DNA of 64,000 nucleotides from Tamlana sp. I1 (GCF_015355625.1 NZ_JACLAF010000007.1:124001-188000), one strand, 5' to 3'; positions 23,933 through 32,875 are shown, counted from the first letter of the stretch. Numbers and translations are program-made. Notes: generated from the sequence alone by a model not told the origin.

Positions 23933-24238
23933 ATGGAAAAATCACCAAACTTTAACGAAGAAAAAAAATATTTACGCGCCCGAAAACGTGTCGACGATTT
24001 AAAAGGATTTTACCTTCATCTTCTCGCATATTGTTTATTTATCCCCTTTATAATTTTTATTAATTACAAAACCTATTGGGCCTTTAAATGGTTTTGGTTT
24101 TCGGCCATTGGCTGGGGTATTGGCTTAGGCATTCATGCGTTTCGCGTTTTTGTAAACCAAGGCATTTTAGGTAGCCAATGGGAAGAACGTAAAATAGAAG
24201 AATTAATGCGAAAAGAAGAAAACAAACGTTGGGAATAA
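23933..24238 (+). CDS. Stand-alone 2TM domain protein
   Basis: This 101-residue protein consists of one 2TM domain: Y-L-R-A-R-K-R-V-D-D-L-K-G-F-Y-L-H, two hydrophobic segments, the G-W-G-I-G-L-G-I-H-A-F-R-V-F loop, and W-E-E-R-K-I-E-E-L-M. The ATG at 23933 (MEKSPNFNEEKKY) is preferred. An upstream in-frame ATG at 23900 lies inside the kinase gene and would add 11 residues. It is about 60% identical by eye to the C-terminus of the kinase, so it looks like a duplicated module. It probably sits in the inner membrane and may interact with the kinase; that is inference. Confidence 0.8.
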   Translation: MEKSPNFNEEKKYLRARKRVDDLKGFYLHLLAYCLFIPFIIFINYKTYWAFKWFWFSAIGWGIGLGIHAFRVFVNQGILGSQWEERKIEELMRKEENKRWE

Positions 24239-24248
24239 AAAGACTATC

Positions 24249-24575
24249 ATGGAAACAAATAACAATAAATATTCAAGAAATTACAGTAAAGAAGAAGCGT
24301 ATTTAAAAGCCCAAAAACGCATAAAAAACATAAAAGGTTTCTATTGGCACGCCTTCTGGTATGTTGCGGTAAATATCTTTATCCTTGCCATGATTATACC
24401 CAATACACACGGAAATATTTGGAATTTAGGCGTGTTTTCAACACCATTATTTTGGGGTATTGGTCTGGCATTTCACGGTTTAAGCGTATTTGGTAAAAAC
24501 ATTATTTTTGGAAAAGCCTGGGAAGATCGCAAAATTCAAGAGTATATGGATAAAGATAAAAAGCATTGGGAATAA
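24249..24575 (+). CDS. Second stand-alone 2TM domain protein
   Basis: The protein has 108 residues with the same architecture as its neighbour: YLKAQKRIKNIKGFYWHAFWY, two transmembrane segments, W-G-I-G-L-A-F-H-G-L-S-V-F and a W-E-D-R-K-I-Q-E-Y-M end. It is more diverged from the kinase copy than the preceding gene. It lies 10 bp after that gene and before the structured element at 24584-24732, in the operon leading to the LytTR regulator. Confidence 0.8.
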   Translation: METNNNKYSRNYSKEEAYLKAQKRIKNIKGFYWHAFWYVAVNIFILAMIIPNTHGNIWNLGVFSTPLFWGIGLAFHGLSVFGKNIIFGKAWEDRKIQEYMDKDKKHWE

Positions 24576-24583
24576 AATGTTTT

Positions 24584-24732
24584 GGGCGTTACCACAAGGG
24601 TCGGGCTTTCCACTATATCTTTTGCTTTTACTATTTCCATCAAGGCAGGAATGTGTTAGGAAGTATTCAGGAGTGGCCAAAGTTCTGGTAAATCAAAAAA
24701 AAGCAAAAGGATGCCGTTTCAATCCCTAACGC
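24584..24732. repeat. 149-bp stem-forming dispersed element, copy 1
   Basis: The closing stem GCGTTA (24586-24591) / TAACGC (24727-24732) and the inner stem CTTTTGCTTTT (24619-24629) / AAAAGCAAAAG (24699-24709) are perfect. The conserved blocks GGTCGGGCTTTC and TCAATCCCTAA also occur in the element at 44586-44666, where the closing stem is GCATT/AATGC. It is located between the second 2TM gene and the response regulator gene. It may be a repeat or a structured RNA; no match to a named family could be checked. Confidence 0.65.
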
Positions 24733-24768
24733 AAATCCAGGTTCAAATTAAAAGTACAACTAAATAAA

Positions 24769-25524
24769 ATGAACATAATTATAATAGAAGACGAAAAACC
24801 ATCAGCACGACGTTTACAGCGCATGCTTCAAAAGTTAGACTTAAAAACAGAAGTCATGCTACATTCCGTTGAAGAATCCATTCAATGGTTTCAAAACAAC
24901 GCGCACCCCGATTTAATTTTTTTAGACATTCAATTAAGCGATGGTTTATCTTTCGAGATCTTTGAAGCCATCAACATTAAATCAGCCATTATTTTCACTA
25001 CTGCTTACGATGAATATGCACTTAAAGCCTTCAAACTAAACAGTATCGACTATTTATTAAAACCCATCGATGAAGACGAATTAGCAACAGCCGTTCAAAA
25101 ATATAAAGCACGCACGCCGCAAACCCAAGGCGTTACTGTCGATTTTAATGACATTAAAAAACTACTTGTAAACCCCATAGACAGGGTTTATAAAAAGCGC
25201 TTTGCGGTAAAAGTTGGTCAGCATTTAAAACTTATAAATATTGATGATATTGAATGTGTTTACAGCGAAAATAAAGGCACTTATGTATACACCACCGAAG
25301 GCCGAAATTATTTGTTAGATAGTACTTTAGATTTTTTAGAAAACGAATTAGAACCACAAACCTTCTTCAGGATAAATAGAAAATTCTATGTAAATATCAA
25401 CGCTATAAAAGACATGATAAGTTATACCAACTCGCGTTTACAAATTAAATTAAAAACCTATAACGAGCAAGAAGTTATTGTAGCACGCGAGCGTGTTAAG
25501 GATTTTAAAGAGTGGTTGGAATAG
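24769..25524 (+). CDS. LytTR-family response regulator
   Basis: The protein has 251 residues: a receiver domain (1-115, phospho-acceptor Asp53 in LIFLDIQLSDG, Lys of L-L-K-P-I-D) and a LytTR DNA-binding domain (about 150-251, F-A-V-K-V-G-Q-H-L-K...F-F-R-I-N-R-K-F-Y-V-N). It acts as a transcription factor phosphorylated by the LytS-type kinase encoded three genes upstream. Its stop codon is 3 bp from that of the convergent lpxD-type gene, so the two share terminator space. Confidence 0.92.
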   Translation: MNIIIIEDEKPSARRLQRMLQKLDLKTEVMLHSVEESIQWFQNNAHPDLIFLDIQLSDGLSFEIFEAINIKSAIIFTTAYDEYALKAFKLNSIDYLLKPIDEDELATAVQKYKARTPQTQGVTVDFNDIKKLLVNPIDRVYKKRFAVKVGQHLKLINIDDIECVYSENKGTYVYTTEGRNYLLDSTLDFLENELEPQTFFRINRKFYVNINAIKDMISYTNSRLQIKLKTYNEQEVIVARERVKDFKEWLE

Positions 25525-25527
25525 GTT

Positions 25528-26520
25528 TTATTTCTTCGTCATTCGACGTATAGCCACCCATTGTTTCAGCATTTCTCTAGAGTCTTGTGCAGGATAGCCC
25601 AATACGGTTTTACCAGCTTCAACATCGTTCATAACGCCAGAACCTGCGCCAACTGTGGCACCAGAATGTATGGTGGTATGGTCTTTTATAGAGGCGCTAC
25701 CGCCAATTATTACACCATCGCCCAAAGTTACAGAGCCTGCAAGCCCACTGTGCCCTGCCATAATACAAAAACGTCCTAAAACACTATTGTGTGCAATTTG
25801 TACCAAGTTATCAATTTTACAACCATCGCCAATAATGGTAGCACTATATTTAGCGCGATCTACACAGGAGTTTGCGCCAATTTCTACGTAATGACCAATA
25901 ATAACATTTCCTATTTGCGGAATTTTAACCAAACCACGACCGTCGTCGCTCGGTCTGTAGCCAAAGCCATCGGCACCAATACTCACGTTGGTATGAAAAA
26001 TACAGTGGCTTCCTATAATACAACGTTCTCTAATAATGGTTCCAGACCACACCGTGGTATAGTCGCCAATAATAGTTTCGTCAAAAACACAAACATTTGG
26101 GTATAAAGTTACACCATCACCAAGAACAACATTAGGGCCGATGTAACAATTGGGGCCAATTTTACAATCGCTTCCAATTGAAACCGTTTCATGAATAACA
26201 GCCGTTGGGTGAATGTCGTTTTCAAACTCAGGGGCTGGCGGACTAAACAATTCTAAAATCTTTGCCATGGCCAAATCGGCATTGGGTACTTTAATTAAAG
26301 CCTTGTTTGCTCCAGGTTCAACGGTTAGATTATCATTTACAATAGCCGCACAAGCTTGCGATGTAGCCCATTGCTTCACATATTTGGAACTTCCAATAAA
26401 AGTAATATGATTGTTTTTAGCATTTTGTAACTGCTCGGGACCTTCAATAAGCACATCGGTATGGCCAATTAATTCGCCTTTTAAAATATCATTAATTTCT
26501 TGGATAGTATAAGAAGTCAT
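25528..26520 (-). CDS. lpxD: UDP-3-O-(3-hydroxyacyl)glucosamine N-acyltransferase
   Basis: LpxD adds the second hydroxyacyl chain in lipid A synthesis. From the ATG at 26520 the protein has 330 residues, a normal length. An upstream in-frame ATG at 26607 would add a 29-residue Phe/Thr-rich tail unlike the family and is rejected. An N-terminal uridine-binding domain (1-100) is followed by left-handed beta-helix hexapeptide repeats. The catalytic His244 is in Q-I-A-H-N-S-V-L-G, and G-A-D-G-F-G-Y (183-189) is typical. It might be one of several LpxD-like acyltransferases, since it stands alone without lpxC/A. The enzyme class is firm. Confidence 0.87.
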   Translation of the reverse strand: MTSYTIQEINDILKGELIGHTDVLIEGPEQLQNAKNNHITFIGSSKYVKQWATSQACAAIVNDNLTVEPGANKALIKVPNADLAMAKILELFSPPAPEFENDIHPTAVIHETVSIGSDCKIGPNCYIGPNVVLGDGVTLYPNVCVFDETIIGDYTTVWSGTIIRERCIIGSHCIFHTNVSIGADGFGYRPSDDGRGLVKIPQIGNVIIGHYVEIGANSCVDRAKYSATIIGDGCKIDNLVQIAHNSVLGRFCIMAGHSGLAGSVTLGDGVIIGGSASIKDHTTIHSGATVGAGSGVMNDVEAGKTVLGYPAQDSREMLKQWVAIRRMTKK

Positions 26521-26581
26521 GGGGTCTTTTAGTTTGGTTGTGGTTGTAAATCTAAAAGAAAAAAAATAAAAACAGCTTGTT

Positions 26582-27754
26582 TTAGTCGTCAATCCTGTTT
26601 TCATCAAAAGCTGAAGGCAAAAGCTTTGGGATGAATTTTATAACTAAAGGCAGCAATAGCGCACCTCCCGGCAATAAAAATATGGCTAAACTTGGAATGG
26701 ATTTAAAAATATCTAAAAGCTGTTCCTGTACTTTTTTTTGCTCTTCTTTGGTTAAATCGCGAACAGTAGACTGGGTAATAAGCACCATAAGTTCTTTACT
26801 GTCTTTAATTTCTTGGTACAAACGTTTGCTGTTTCTAGTAATCAGTTTCAAAACCATTTTACTAGAATTGTTGTAAAAAGTTTGCACAATATTAGAAGTG
26901 CCCAAAAGTGCAATATGCTTTTTATTTACAGTATAAAAATGATTAACCGTTTTTATGGATTGATGAATAATAGATAAATTCAACTCTAAATCCAGTCCTA
27001 GTTTTTCTAAATATTGATGTTCTTCCAAATCTATCATTTGGTCGCCCCAAGTTGCCATACAAGCTAAATCTAAAATATATTGTTTTTCGCGATCAGTATT
27101 TAAGTACGAAACGGCTTTGTTGTAATCAATTGAGCTGCGATCATGATACCTTAATGAAGCTTCAAAAAGCTTAATTAAACTATCATCATATTGATTTTTT
27201 ATGTCTTTTGAATTTAGAACTCCCAAAGTAATCGCCACGATTGAAGCTTCTAGGTTTTTAAGATAATCTAGAGTGATTGATTCTTGACGTAAATATTCGG
27301 TGTAAGCCAACACATCGGCGTACAACAAAGCATTTATAATAAAATAGTTGAAGTTTTTAGTAAGGATATTATCATCTATTTGAATGCGTTTATGAATAAT
27401 TTTTTCAAGCTGCTCACTAGACTTTCTTCCGCCCAGAATATCATCAAAAAGCGATGTTTTTATCGCACTAATTTTGGTGTAAAAGTTAATAATACTTTCG
27501 GTAAAAGGGTGGGGGCTATTAGAGTAGCCGTGGGCATAAACAAGCGATAATATTAAGTTTGTTTTGCAAATTTCTTCTTCCGTAAGATCTTTTTTAGGAA
27601 AAATTTGTGCTACCACATCTAAATTATTTCCATAAATAAAACCACAAGAACGCAACCCCATGTAAAATTCTTCTTCTGTAAATTTTAAGAAGAGGTTGTT
27701 TTTAGAAAGCTCTTTAAGTAATTTATTTATCCAGCCTGTAGATGATGGGTTCAT
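26582..27754 (-). CDS. LETM1-like protein
   Basis: This 390-residue protein is mostly alpha-helical and soluble. It ends in a LETM1-type segment (LTKEEQKKVQEQLLDIFKSI, then a hydrophobic stretch LAIFLLPGGALLLPLVIKFIP, about 340-380). Bacterial LETM1-related proteins are described in Bacteroidetes but have no proven function; the eukaryotic family is linked to mitochondrial ion exchange. A TerB-like pattern of acidic helices is possible in the middle (residues 230-265, A-C-M-A-T-W-G-D-Q-M-I-D). It lies upstream of lpxD on the same strand with a 61-bp gap. The family call is moderately sure; the function is unknown. Confidence 0.6.
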   Translation of the reverse strand: MNPSSTGWINKLLKELSKNNLFLKFTEEEFYMGLRSCGFIYGNNLDVVAQIFPKKDLTEEEICKTNLILSLVYAHGYSNSPHPFTESIINFYTKISAIKTSLFDDILGGRKSSEQLEKIIHKRIQIDDNILTKNFNYFIINALLYADVLAYTEYLRQESITLDYLKNLEASIVAITLGVLNSKDIKNQYDDSLIKLFEASLRYHDRSSIDYNKAVSYLNTDREKQYILDLACMATWGDQMIDLEEHQYLEKLGLDLELNLSIIHQSIKTVNHFYTVNKKHIALLGTSNIVQTFYNNSSKMVLKLITRNSKRLYQEIKDSKELMVLITQSTVRDLTKEEQKKVQEQLLDIFKSIPSLAIFLLPGGALLLPLVIKFIPKLLPSAFDENRIDD

Positions 27755-27908
27755 GGTTTGCTACAATCTATTTTGCTGCAAAAGTAATGCTTTTCAAAAA
27801 TTTTCACCGAAATAATTTCTTTAACATAATTTTAACAAAACCGCTATTTCTTTTTTTTCGTAGGTATGCTTGAGAATGAAAAAATAACCTTAAAAATCTC
27901 AACAAATT

Positions 27909-28559
27909 ATGAAAAATTTAAAAGTAGTATTAGGAATTGGAGTCATCGCAATAGCTGGTTTCTTCATTATTGCAGCCGATCATATTGATGCGCCTGCGGT
28001 ACAAGGTGGTCATAGCGACATTACCGATTTTTATGCCTTTCAAGGCGAAAACACTAACAACATGGTTTTTGTAGCTAACCTTCAAGGCTTATTAAGTCCG
28101 GCTATGACAGATGCGGCCATGTTTGATGAAAATGTATTGGTAGAGTTTAATATCGATACCAACAACGATTTTGTTGAAGACCTCGTTATTCAGGCCATTC
28201 CAAAAGATGGTAAAATGTGGTTTTTTGGTCCTGTAGCACCCTCTCAAACAGGATTAAAAAGTACCATTCAAACCAATGCATTGTCTGGTGGTGTAGTTGA
28301 TATTTCAGCCTATGGGTCTAGTCCGAAAATAACATCAAATGCAGGCATGTCCTTTTTTGCAGGACCACGTGACGATCCGTTTTTTATGGATTTTGCACAG
28401 TATTCAGAAATTATTGCAGGTAACGCATCAAGCTTCAACACGCCTGGAGCAGATACTTTCGCAGGAACTAATGTGATGTCTATTGTAGTAGAAGTTCCAA
28501 AATCGATGATAGGAACTTCGGGATCAATCAATACTTGGGTAGAATCTAAAAGAAAATAA
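27909..28559 (+). CDS. DUF4331 domain protein, N-terminal-type half
   Basis: The protein has 216 residues with a signal/anchor segment (4-22) directly followed by A-D-H-I-D-A-P and D-I-T-D-F-Y-A-F, the diagnostic opening of DUF4331. The domain is usually about twice this long; the second half-like part is on the next gene (28586). The stop codon is clean and both genes have separate export signals, so this looks like a natural split or paralogous pair rather than a frameshift. It starts a four-gene unit with a TPR lipoprotein and a TonB-dependent receptor. Function is unknown. Confidence 0.8.
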   Translation: MKNLKVVLGIGVIAIAGFFIIAADHIDAPAVQGGHSDITDFYAFQGENTNNMVFVANLQGLLSPAMTDAAMFDENVLVEFNIDTNNDFVEDLVIQAIPKDGKMWFFGPVAPSQTGLKSTIQTNALSGGVVDISAYGSSPKITSNAGMSFFAGPRDDPFFMDFAQYSEIIAGNASSFNTPGADTFAGTNVMSIVVEVPKSMIGTSGSINTWVESKRK

Positions 28560-28585
28560 TAACAACAACTTAAAAATATACTAAA

Positions 28586-29140
28586 ATGAAAACTTTAAAA
28601 ATAGTATTAGCAACTTTAGTCGTTTCGCTAGCAGCATACAATTGTTCTAACGACGATGATAATCAAAATATAACTCCTGGACCAGATTTTTCTGGAACCT
28701 TTACTCAAGAAGATCAAATGGGGCGCCCTGCTGTAAACACGGTGTTTGTAGCTTCGGCCGACAAAGATATGTTTAATGTTACGGTGCCGTCTAACCAAGA
28801 TGCAGCATTTCAAAGTAAATTTCAAGCCAACTTAATGGCTTTAAGTCCAGCCTTTGCAAACGATGGCGACATGAATGCCTTAGGTCAAGATGCTGCTGCA
28901 TTTACAGGGTTATTAGCAACCGATGTCTTAAATGTGTCTTTAGACGGAACCACTACTTTTTACGATGGCACCAATGTATTAACCGGTAGAGCCTTGGCAG
29001 ACGATGTAATCACTGTGGAACTGCTGTTAATTTTTGGTGGTGAAGATTTTATGGAAAATCCAGGTTTGTCTAATGATAATGTTGACGCTAACGACAAAGC
29101 CTTTTTATCCTCATTCCCTTATTTAGCATCTCCTCACTAA
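28586..29140 (+). CDS. DUF4331-like lipoprotein, C-terminal-type half
   Basis: The protein has 184 residues. The lipoprotein signal ends A-Y-N-C-S-N-D-D-D, a Bacteroidetes surface-export type. The segment M-G-R-P-A-V-N-T-V-F-V (about 48-58) and the ending N-V-D-A-N-D-K-A-F-L-S-S-F-P-Y-L-A-S-P-H match the C-terminal half of DUF4331 proteins. It lies 26 bp after the N-half gene. It probably acts with that gene and with the receptor encoded downstream at the outer membrane. Function is unknown; the domain identification rests on remembered family signatures. Confidence 0.72.
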   Translation: MKTLKIVLATLVVSLAAYNCSNDDDNQNITPGPDFSGTFTQEDQMGRPAVNTVFVASADKDMFNVTVPSNQDAAFQSKFQANLMALSPAFANDGDMNALGQDAAAFTGLLATDVLNVSLDGTTTFYDGTNVLTGRALADDVITVELLLIFGGEDFMENPGLSNDNVDANDKAFLSSFPYLASPH

Positions 29141-29147
29141 ATAAGTT

Positions 29148-29286
29148 AGAGGCTGTCTGAATACCATTTTAATTTGATTTGTTAAGTTGAGCTTGTTGAA
29201 ACCGTTACTGGTTTCTTAAAACGTGCTTATTTCGAATGGCTTAAAATGGTAGAAAAAATACTTTTCAGATGGCCTCTTTTTTTTTA
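29148..29286. repeat. Dispersed stem repeat, copy 2
   Basis: AGAGGCTGTCTGAA (29148-29161) pairs with the arm near 29265-29278 allowing two G.U pairs. Directly inside, TACCATTTTAA (29162-29172) pairs perfectly with TTAAAATGGTA (29241-29251). A T-run follows, so it can terminate transcription of the DUF4331 pair. The interior core matches the element at 14431-14579. Confidence 0.7.
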
Positions 29287-29316
29287 ACCGAAACAAAAAC
29301 TTAAAACACAAACATT

Positions 29317-30609
29317 ATGAAACCTTTTCAACTTACTGGCTTTGCATTTTTACTGCTACTTCAATTTAGTTGTAACACGCAACCTAAGCAAATAACCAGC
29401 ACAAAAGACTATCAATCCTATTTAGAAACGGATGAGAATAAAATGTTGGAAAAAACGATTCAGGATTTCAACTTTTGGGAAACAAAGCTGGAAAAAGCCC
29501 CGAACCAGTTTCCTTATTTAGTAAAAGCTTCAGCATCACAATCTCAAATATTTCAAAAAACAGGCCGTATTGAAGCTCTTGTTGCAGCCGAAGATTATTT
29601 AATAAAAGCCAACGAGGCTACTCATTTTGCAAAAGCGGGATATTTAAGGGCTTTGGCTAGAAATTACATTTCTCAGCATAAATTTAAAGAAGCGCTTGAC
29701 TTATTAAAGCAAGCAGAATCGCATGGCGAAGATTTAAAAGCTTCAGAAAAAATGCTATTTGATGTGTATATGGAATTGGGCGAGTATAAACTGGCTAAAA
29801 TTTATCTTGAAAAGATTAGAAAAGCATCCGATTTCGATTATTTAATCCGACTCTCAAAATGGTCCGATCATAAAGGAAATTTAGATGCAGCCATAAAATA
29901 TTTGGAACAAGCCAAAACTATTATTGAATCTTCTAATATTCCTTTTAAAAATAAATGGGTTTATACTAATTTAGCAGATTTTTATGGGCATGCAGGGGAG
30001 GTGGAAACGTCTTACAAGTACTACCTAAAAGCATTAAATATCGATGCTAATGATGCTTATGCCAAAAAAGGCATTGCATGGATTGTGTATTCCCATGAAA
30101 AAAATCCAGACGAAGCATTACGCATACTAAACAGTATTACAGCACATTATATGGCGCCAGATTATTATTTATTGAAAGCTGAAATTGCTCAGTTTAAAGG
30201 AGATTCTACGCTTGAAAAACAGCAGCTAGATTTGTATAAACAAGCGGTAAAAAGCCCTTTGTATGGTAATATGTATAATGCTTACAATGCTTTGCTATAT
30301 GCTGAAGATTCCGAAAAAAACGCCGAAGCTTTATTAATTGCTTTACATGAAATTGAAAATAGACCAACGCCAGAGTCTTACGATTTATTGGCTTGGACTT
30401 ATTTTAACCAGGGCCATTATAAAAAAGCTTTAATGGTTGCCGAAAATCATATCGCTTTGAAAACTTCAGAGCCCAATATATTGTTTCATTTAGCCCAAAT
30501 TTATAAGGCTAACGGAAAAATAAGTGAAGCTAAAGCCTTAAAAAAGGAACTGTTAGAAAGCTCTTTTGAATTAGGCCCACTAATGGCTGTAAACATAAAT
30601 AAAATATAA
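29317..30609 (+). CDS. TPR-repeat lipoprotein
   Basis: The protein has 430 residues. The lipoprotein signal ends L-Q-F-S-C-N-T (Cys19). The mature part consists of tetratricopeptide-type helix pairs from about residue 90 to the end, for example F-K-E-A-L-D-L-L-K-Q-A-E, GNLDAAIKYLEQAKTII and HYKKALMVAENHIALKTSEP. It likely works as a protein-interaction scaffold in the envelope. It lies between the DUF4331 genes and the TonB-dependent receptor and is separated from the receptor ATG by 11 bp, suggesting a joint role. Confidence 0.8.
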   Translation: MKPFQLTGFAFLLLLQFSCNTQPKQITSTKDYQSYLETDENKMLEKTIQDFNFWETKLEKAPNQFPYLVKASASQSQIFQKTGRIEALVAAEDYLIKANEATHFAKAGYLRALARNYISQHKFKEALDLLKQAESHGEDLKASEKMLFDVYMELGEYKLAKIYLEKIRKASDFDYLIRLSKWSDHKGNLDAAIKYLEQAKTIIESSNIPFKNKWVYTNLADFYGHAGEVETSYKYYLKALNIDANDAYAKKGIAWIVYSHEKNPDEALRILNSITAHYMAPDYYLLKAEIAQFKGDSTLEKQQLDLYKQAVKSPLYGNMYNAYNALLYAEDSEKNAEALLIALHEIENRPTPESYDLLAWTYFNQGHYKKALMVAENHIALKTSEPNILFHLAQIYKANGKISEAKALKKELLESSFELGPLMAVNINKI

Positions 30610-30620
30610 CCTTGAATTGT

Positions 30621-32855
30621 ATGAAAACCCTAAACGCATTTGTTTTTTTAGTTGTTATTTTAATTTTTAATAAGCTGCATGCACAGCAAGTTAAGGGTTT
30701 TGTTATCAACGAATCAAAACAGCCTCTTGAAGCCGCGTATGTTTATAATTTGAATTCTAAAAGTCATGCGCATTCTTCAGAAACAGGTAGTTTTATTTTA
30801 GAAAACACGAAAGTTGGCGACTCCATTAAATTTGGATTATTAGGCTATGAAAATCAAATTTTGGTTATGAATACCTCGAATTTAGCGTCGAAGTTAACGG
30901 TAACATTAAAAGAAAAGTTATATCAATTGGATGAATTGGTTATTCGTGAAGAATTAAATCCCTTAAGTACAATCGCACGATTGGATTTAAGTATTTCGCC
31001 TGTAAAATCATCTCAAGAAGTATTACGTAAAATCCCAGGTTTAATTATTGGTCAGCATGCAGGAGGAGGCAAAGCCGAGCAGATTTTTTTAAGAGGTTTT
31101 GATGTTGATCATGGTACCGATATTTCAATTTCTGTTGATGGTATGCCTGTTAATATGGTGTCGCATGCTCATGGGCAGGGGTATAGCGATTTACACTTCT
31201 TAATCCCTGAAACCATCAAGAAAATAGATTTTGGAAAAGGACCATATTATGCCAACGAAGGTGATTTTGATACGGCAGGTTATATCGATTTTTCTACCAA
31301 AGATTATTTAAATGAAAGTCTCGTTTCCTTTTCAGTTGGGCAGTTTAATTCCTTAAAAACTTTGGGAATGTTCGATTTGATGGAGCATACTAAAAATCAA
31401 AGCGCTTATATGGCTTTTGAATATATTGCAACAGATGGTTTTTTTGAATCGCCTCAAAATTTTAACCGTCTGAATATGTTTGGTAAATATGTGATGTTCT
31501 CTCCCGAAAATGATAAATTATCCCTCACATTATCTCATTTTACAAGCCGTTGGGATGCCTCTGGGCAAATTCCACAACGCGAAGTTGATAATGGTAACAT
31601 TTCCCGTTTTGGTGCTATTGATGACACCGAAGGCGGAAATACACAACGTACCAACTTCAATTTAGAATATACTAAGCAAGTTTCAGAACAATCTATTTTA
31701 AAAACCAATGCTTTTTATGTGCATAATGTCTTTGAGTTGTATTCAAATTTCACTTTTTTTCTTGAAGACCCCATTAATGGCGATCAAATTAGACAAAAAG
31801 AAAACAGAGATATTTTTGGATTAAACACCATACTCACCAATGAAGATTATTGGGGAAATACTGCTGTAAAATTAACATCTGGTTTTGGTTTAAGACAAGA
31901 TATTACAAAGGATACCGAGTTGTCTAAAACTTTAAATAGAACCACTACTTTAGAGCGCGTGCAATTGGGCGATATCAATCAAACCAACATTTATGGGTTT
32001 GTAAATACCGAATTCGATTTAGGAAAACTAACCATTGCACCCGCATTGCGTTTAGATTATTTTAAGTTTATGTATAATGATAAGCTTCAAACAAATTATG
32101 AAACCTTATCGGAAACCAAAACGATTCTTTCTCCTAAACTAAACTTTTTCTATACCGCTAAAGATAATTTGCAATTGTATGTAAAGTCAGGAATTGGCTT
32201 CCATTCTAATGATGCTCGCGTGGTGATAAGCAATCAAACTGAAGATATTTTACCAAAAGCTTACGGTGTTGATGTAGGGACAATTTGGAAGCCAAGCTCT
32301 AAATTCATCGTAAATTCAGCTTTATGGTATTTGTTTTTAGAGCAAGAATTTGTGTATGTTGGCGATGCCGGAATTGTAGAACCTAGCGGGAAAACGCAAC
32401 GTTTTGGCTTAGATTTAGGGCTGAGGTATCAGTTTAACGATTTCTTGTTTTTTGACACTGATGCAACATTAACGAAAGCTAGAAGTTTAGAGGCTCCAAA
32501 AGGTGAAGATTATATTCCATTGGCACCAAATGTTACCTTGTCAGGCGGGCTTTCAGTAAGTGATTGGCATGATTTTTCAGGCGGAATACGTTATCGTTAT
32601 CTTGGTGATAGACCTGCAAATGAAGACGATAGCATTACTGCTGAAGGCTATTTTGTTACCGATTTTAATGTGAATTATACCATCGGGGCTGTAACTTTAG
32701 GTTTGGTTATTGAAAATCTTTTTGATGTCGATTGGAACGAAACACAGTTTGCTACAGAATCAAGACTTCAAAATGAACCTCAGTCGGTTACCGAAATTCA
32801 TTTCACACCTGGCACACCTTTTTATGCTAGCGGAACGATTTCATATAAGTTTTAA
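30621..32855 (+). CDS. TonB-dependent outer-membrane receptor
   Basis: The protein has 744 residues from the ATG at 30621 (a TTG 9 bp upstream is less likely). The order is: signal peptide to about residue 22 (H-A-Q-Q), a carboxypeptidase-D-regulatory-like domain (about 25-105), a plug (about 120-235; E-V-L-R-K-I-P-G-L-I-I-G, I-F-L-R-G-F-D-V-D-H-G-T-D), and a 22-strand-type barrel ending Y-K-F. The plug's H-A-H-G-Q-G-Y-S-D-L-H loop is histidine-rich and might bind a metal or metal complex. There is no SusD partner, so it is more like a metal/siderophore-type receptor than a glycan SusC. The ligand is unknown. Confidence 0.88.
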   Translation: MKTLNAFVFLVVILIFNKLHAQQVKGFVINESKQPLEAAYVYNLNSKSHAHSSETGSFILENTKVGDSIKFGLLGYENQILVMNTSNLASKLTVTLKEKLYQLDELVIREELNPLSTIARLDLSISPVKSSQEVLRKIPGLIIGQHAGGGKAEQIFLRGFDVDHGTDISISVDGMPVNMVSHAHGQGYSDLHFLIPETIKKIDFGKGPYYANEGDFDTAGYIDFSTKDYLNESLVSFSVGQFNSLKTLGMFDLMEHTKNQSAYMAFEYIATDGFFESPQNFNRLNMFGKYVMFSPENDKLSLTLSHFTSRWDASGQIPQREVDNGNISRFGAIDDTEGGNTQRTNFNLEYTKQVSEQSILKTNAFYVHNVFELYSNFTFFLEDPINGDQIRQKENRDIFGLNTILTNEDYWGNTAVKLTSGFGLRQDITKDTELSKTLNRTTTLERVQLGDINQTNIYGFVNTEFDLGKLTIAPALRLDYFKFMYNDKLQTNYETLSETKTILSPKLNFFYTAKDNLQLYVKSGIGFHSNDARVVISNQTEDILPKAYGVDVGTIWKPSSKFIVNSALWYLFLEQEFVYVGDAGIVEPSGKTQRFGLDLGLRYQFNDFLFFDTDATLTKARSLEAPKGEDYIPLAPNVTLSGGLSVSDWHDFSGGIRYRYLGDRPANEDDSITAEGYFVTDFNVNYTIGAVTLGLVIENLFDVDWNETQFATESRLQNEPQSVTEIHFTPGTPFYASGTISYKF

Positions 32856-32875
32856 GGCATAGTGCATTTTGAATA

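Noticed and set aside
24490-24729. Open frame of 79 codons on the plus strand across the stem element
   Set aside because: It overlaps the 2TM gene out of frame and runs through the structured element; codon use and composition look random.
26521-26607. 29-residue N-terminal extension of LpxD
   Set aside because: The extension is Phe/Thr-rich and unlike LpxD; the ATG at 26520 gives the expected start MTSYTIQEIND.
28559-28586. Frameshift splitting one DUF4331 gene
   Set aside because: The second gene has its own ATG, a full lipoprotein signal and a Cys-Ser-Asn-Asp-Asp-Asp export motif, so it is a separate gene.
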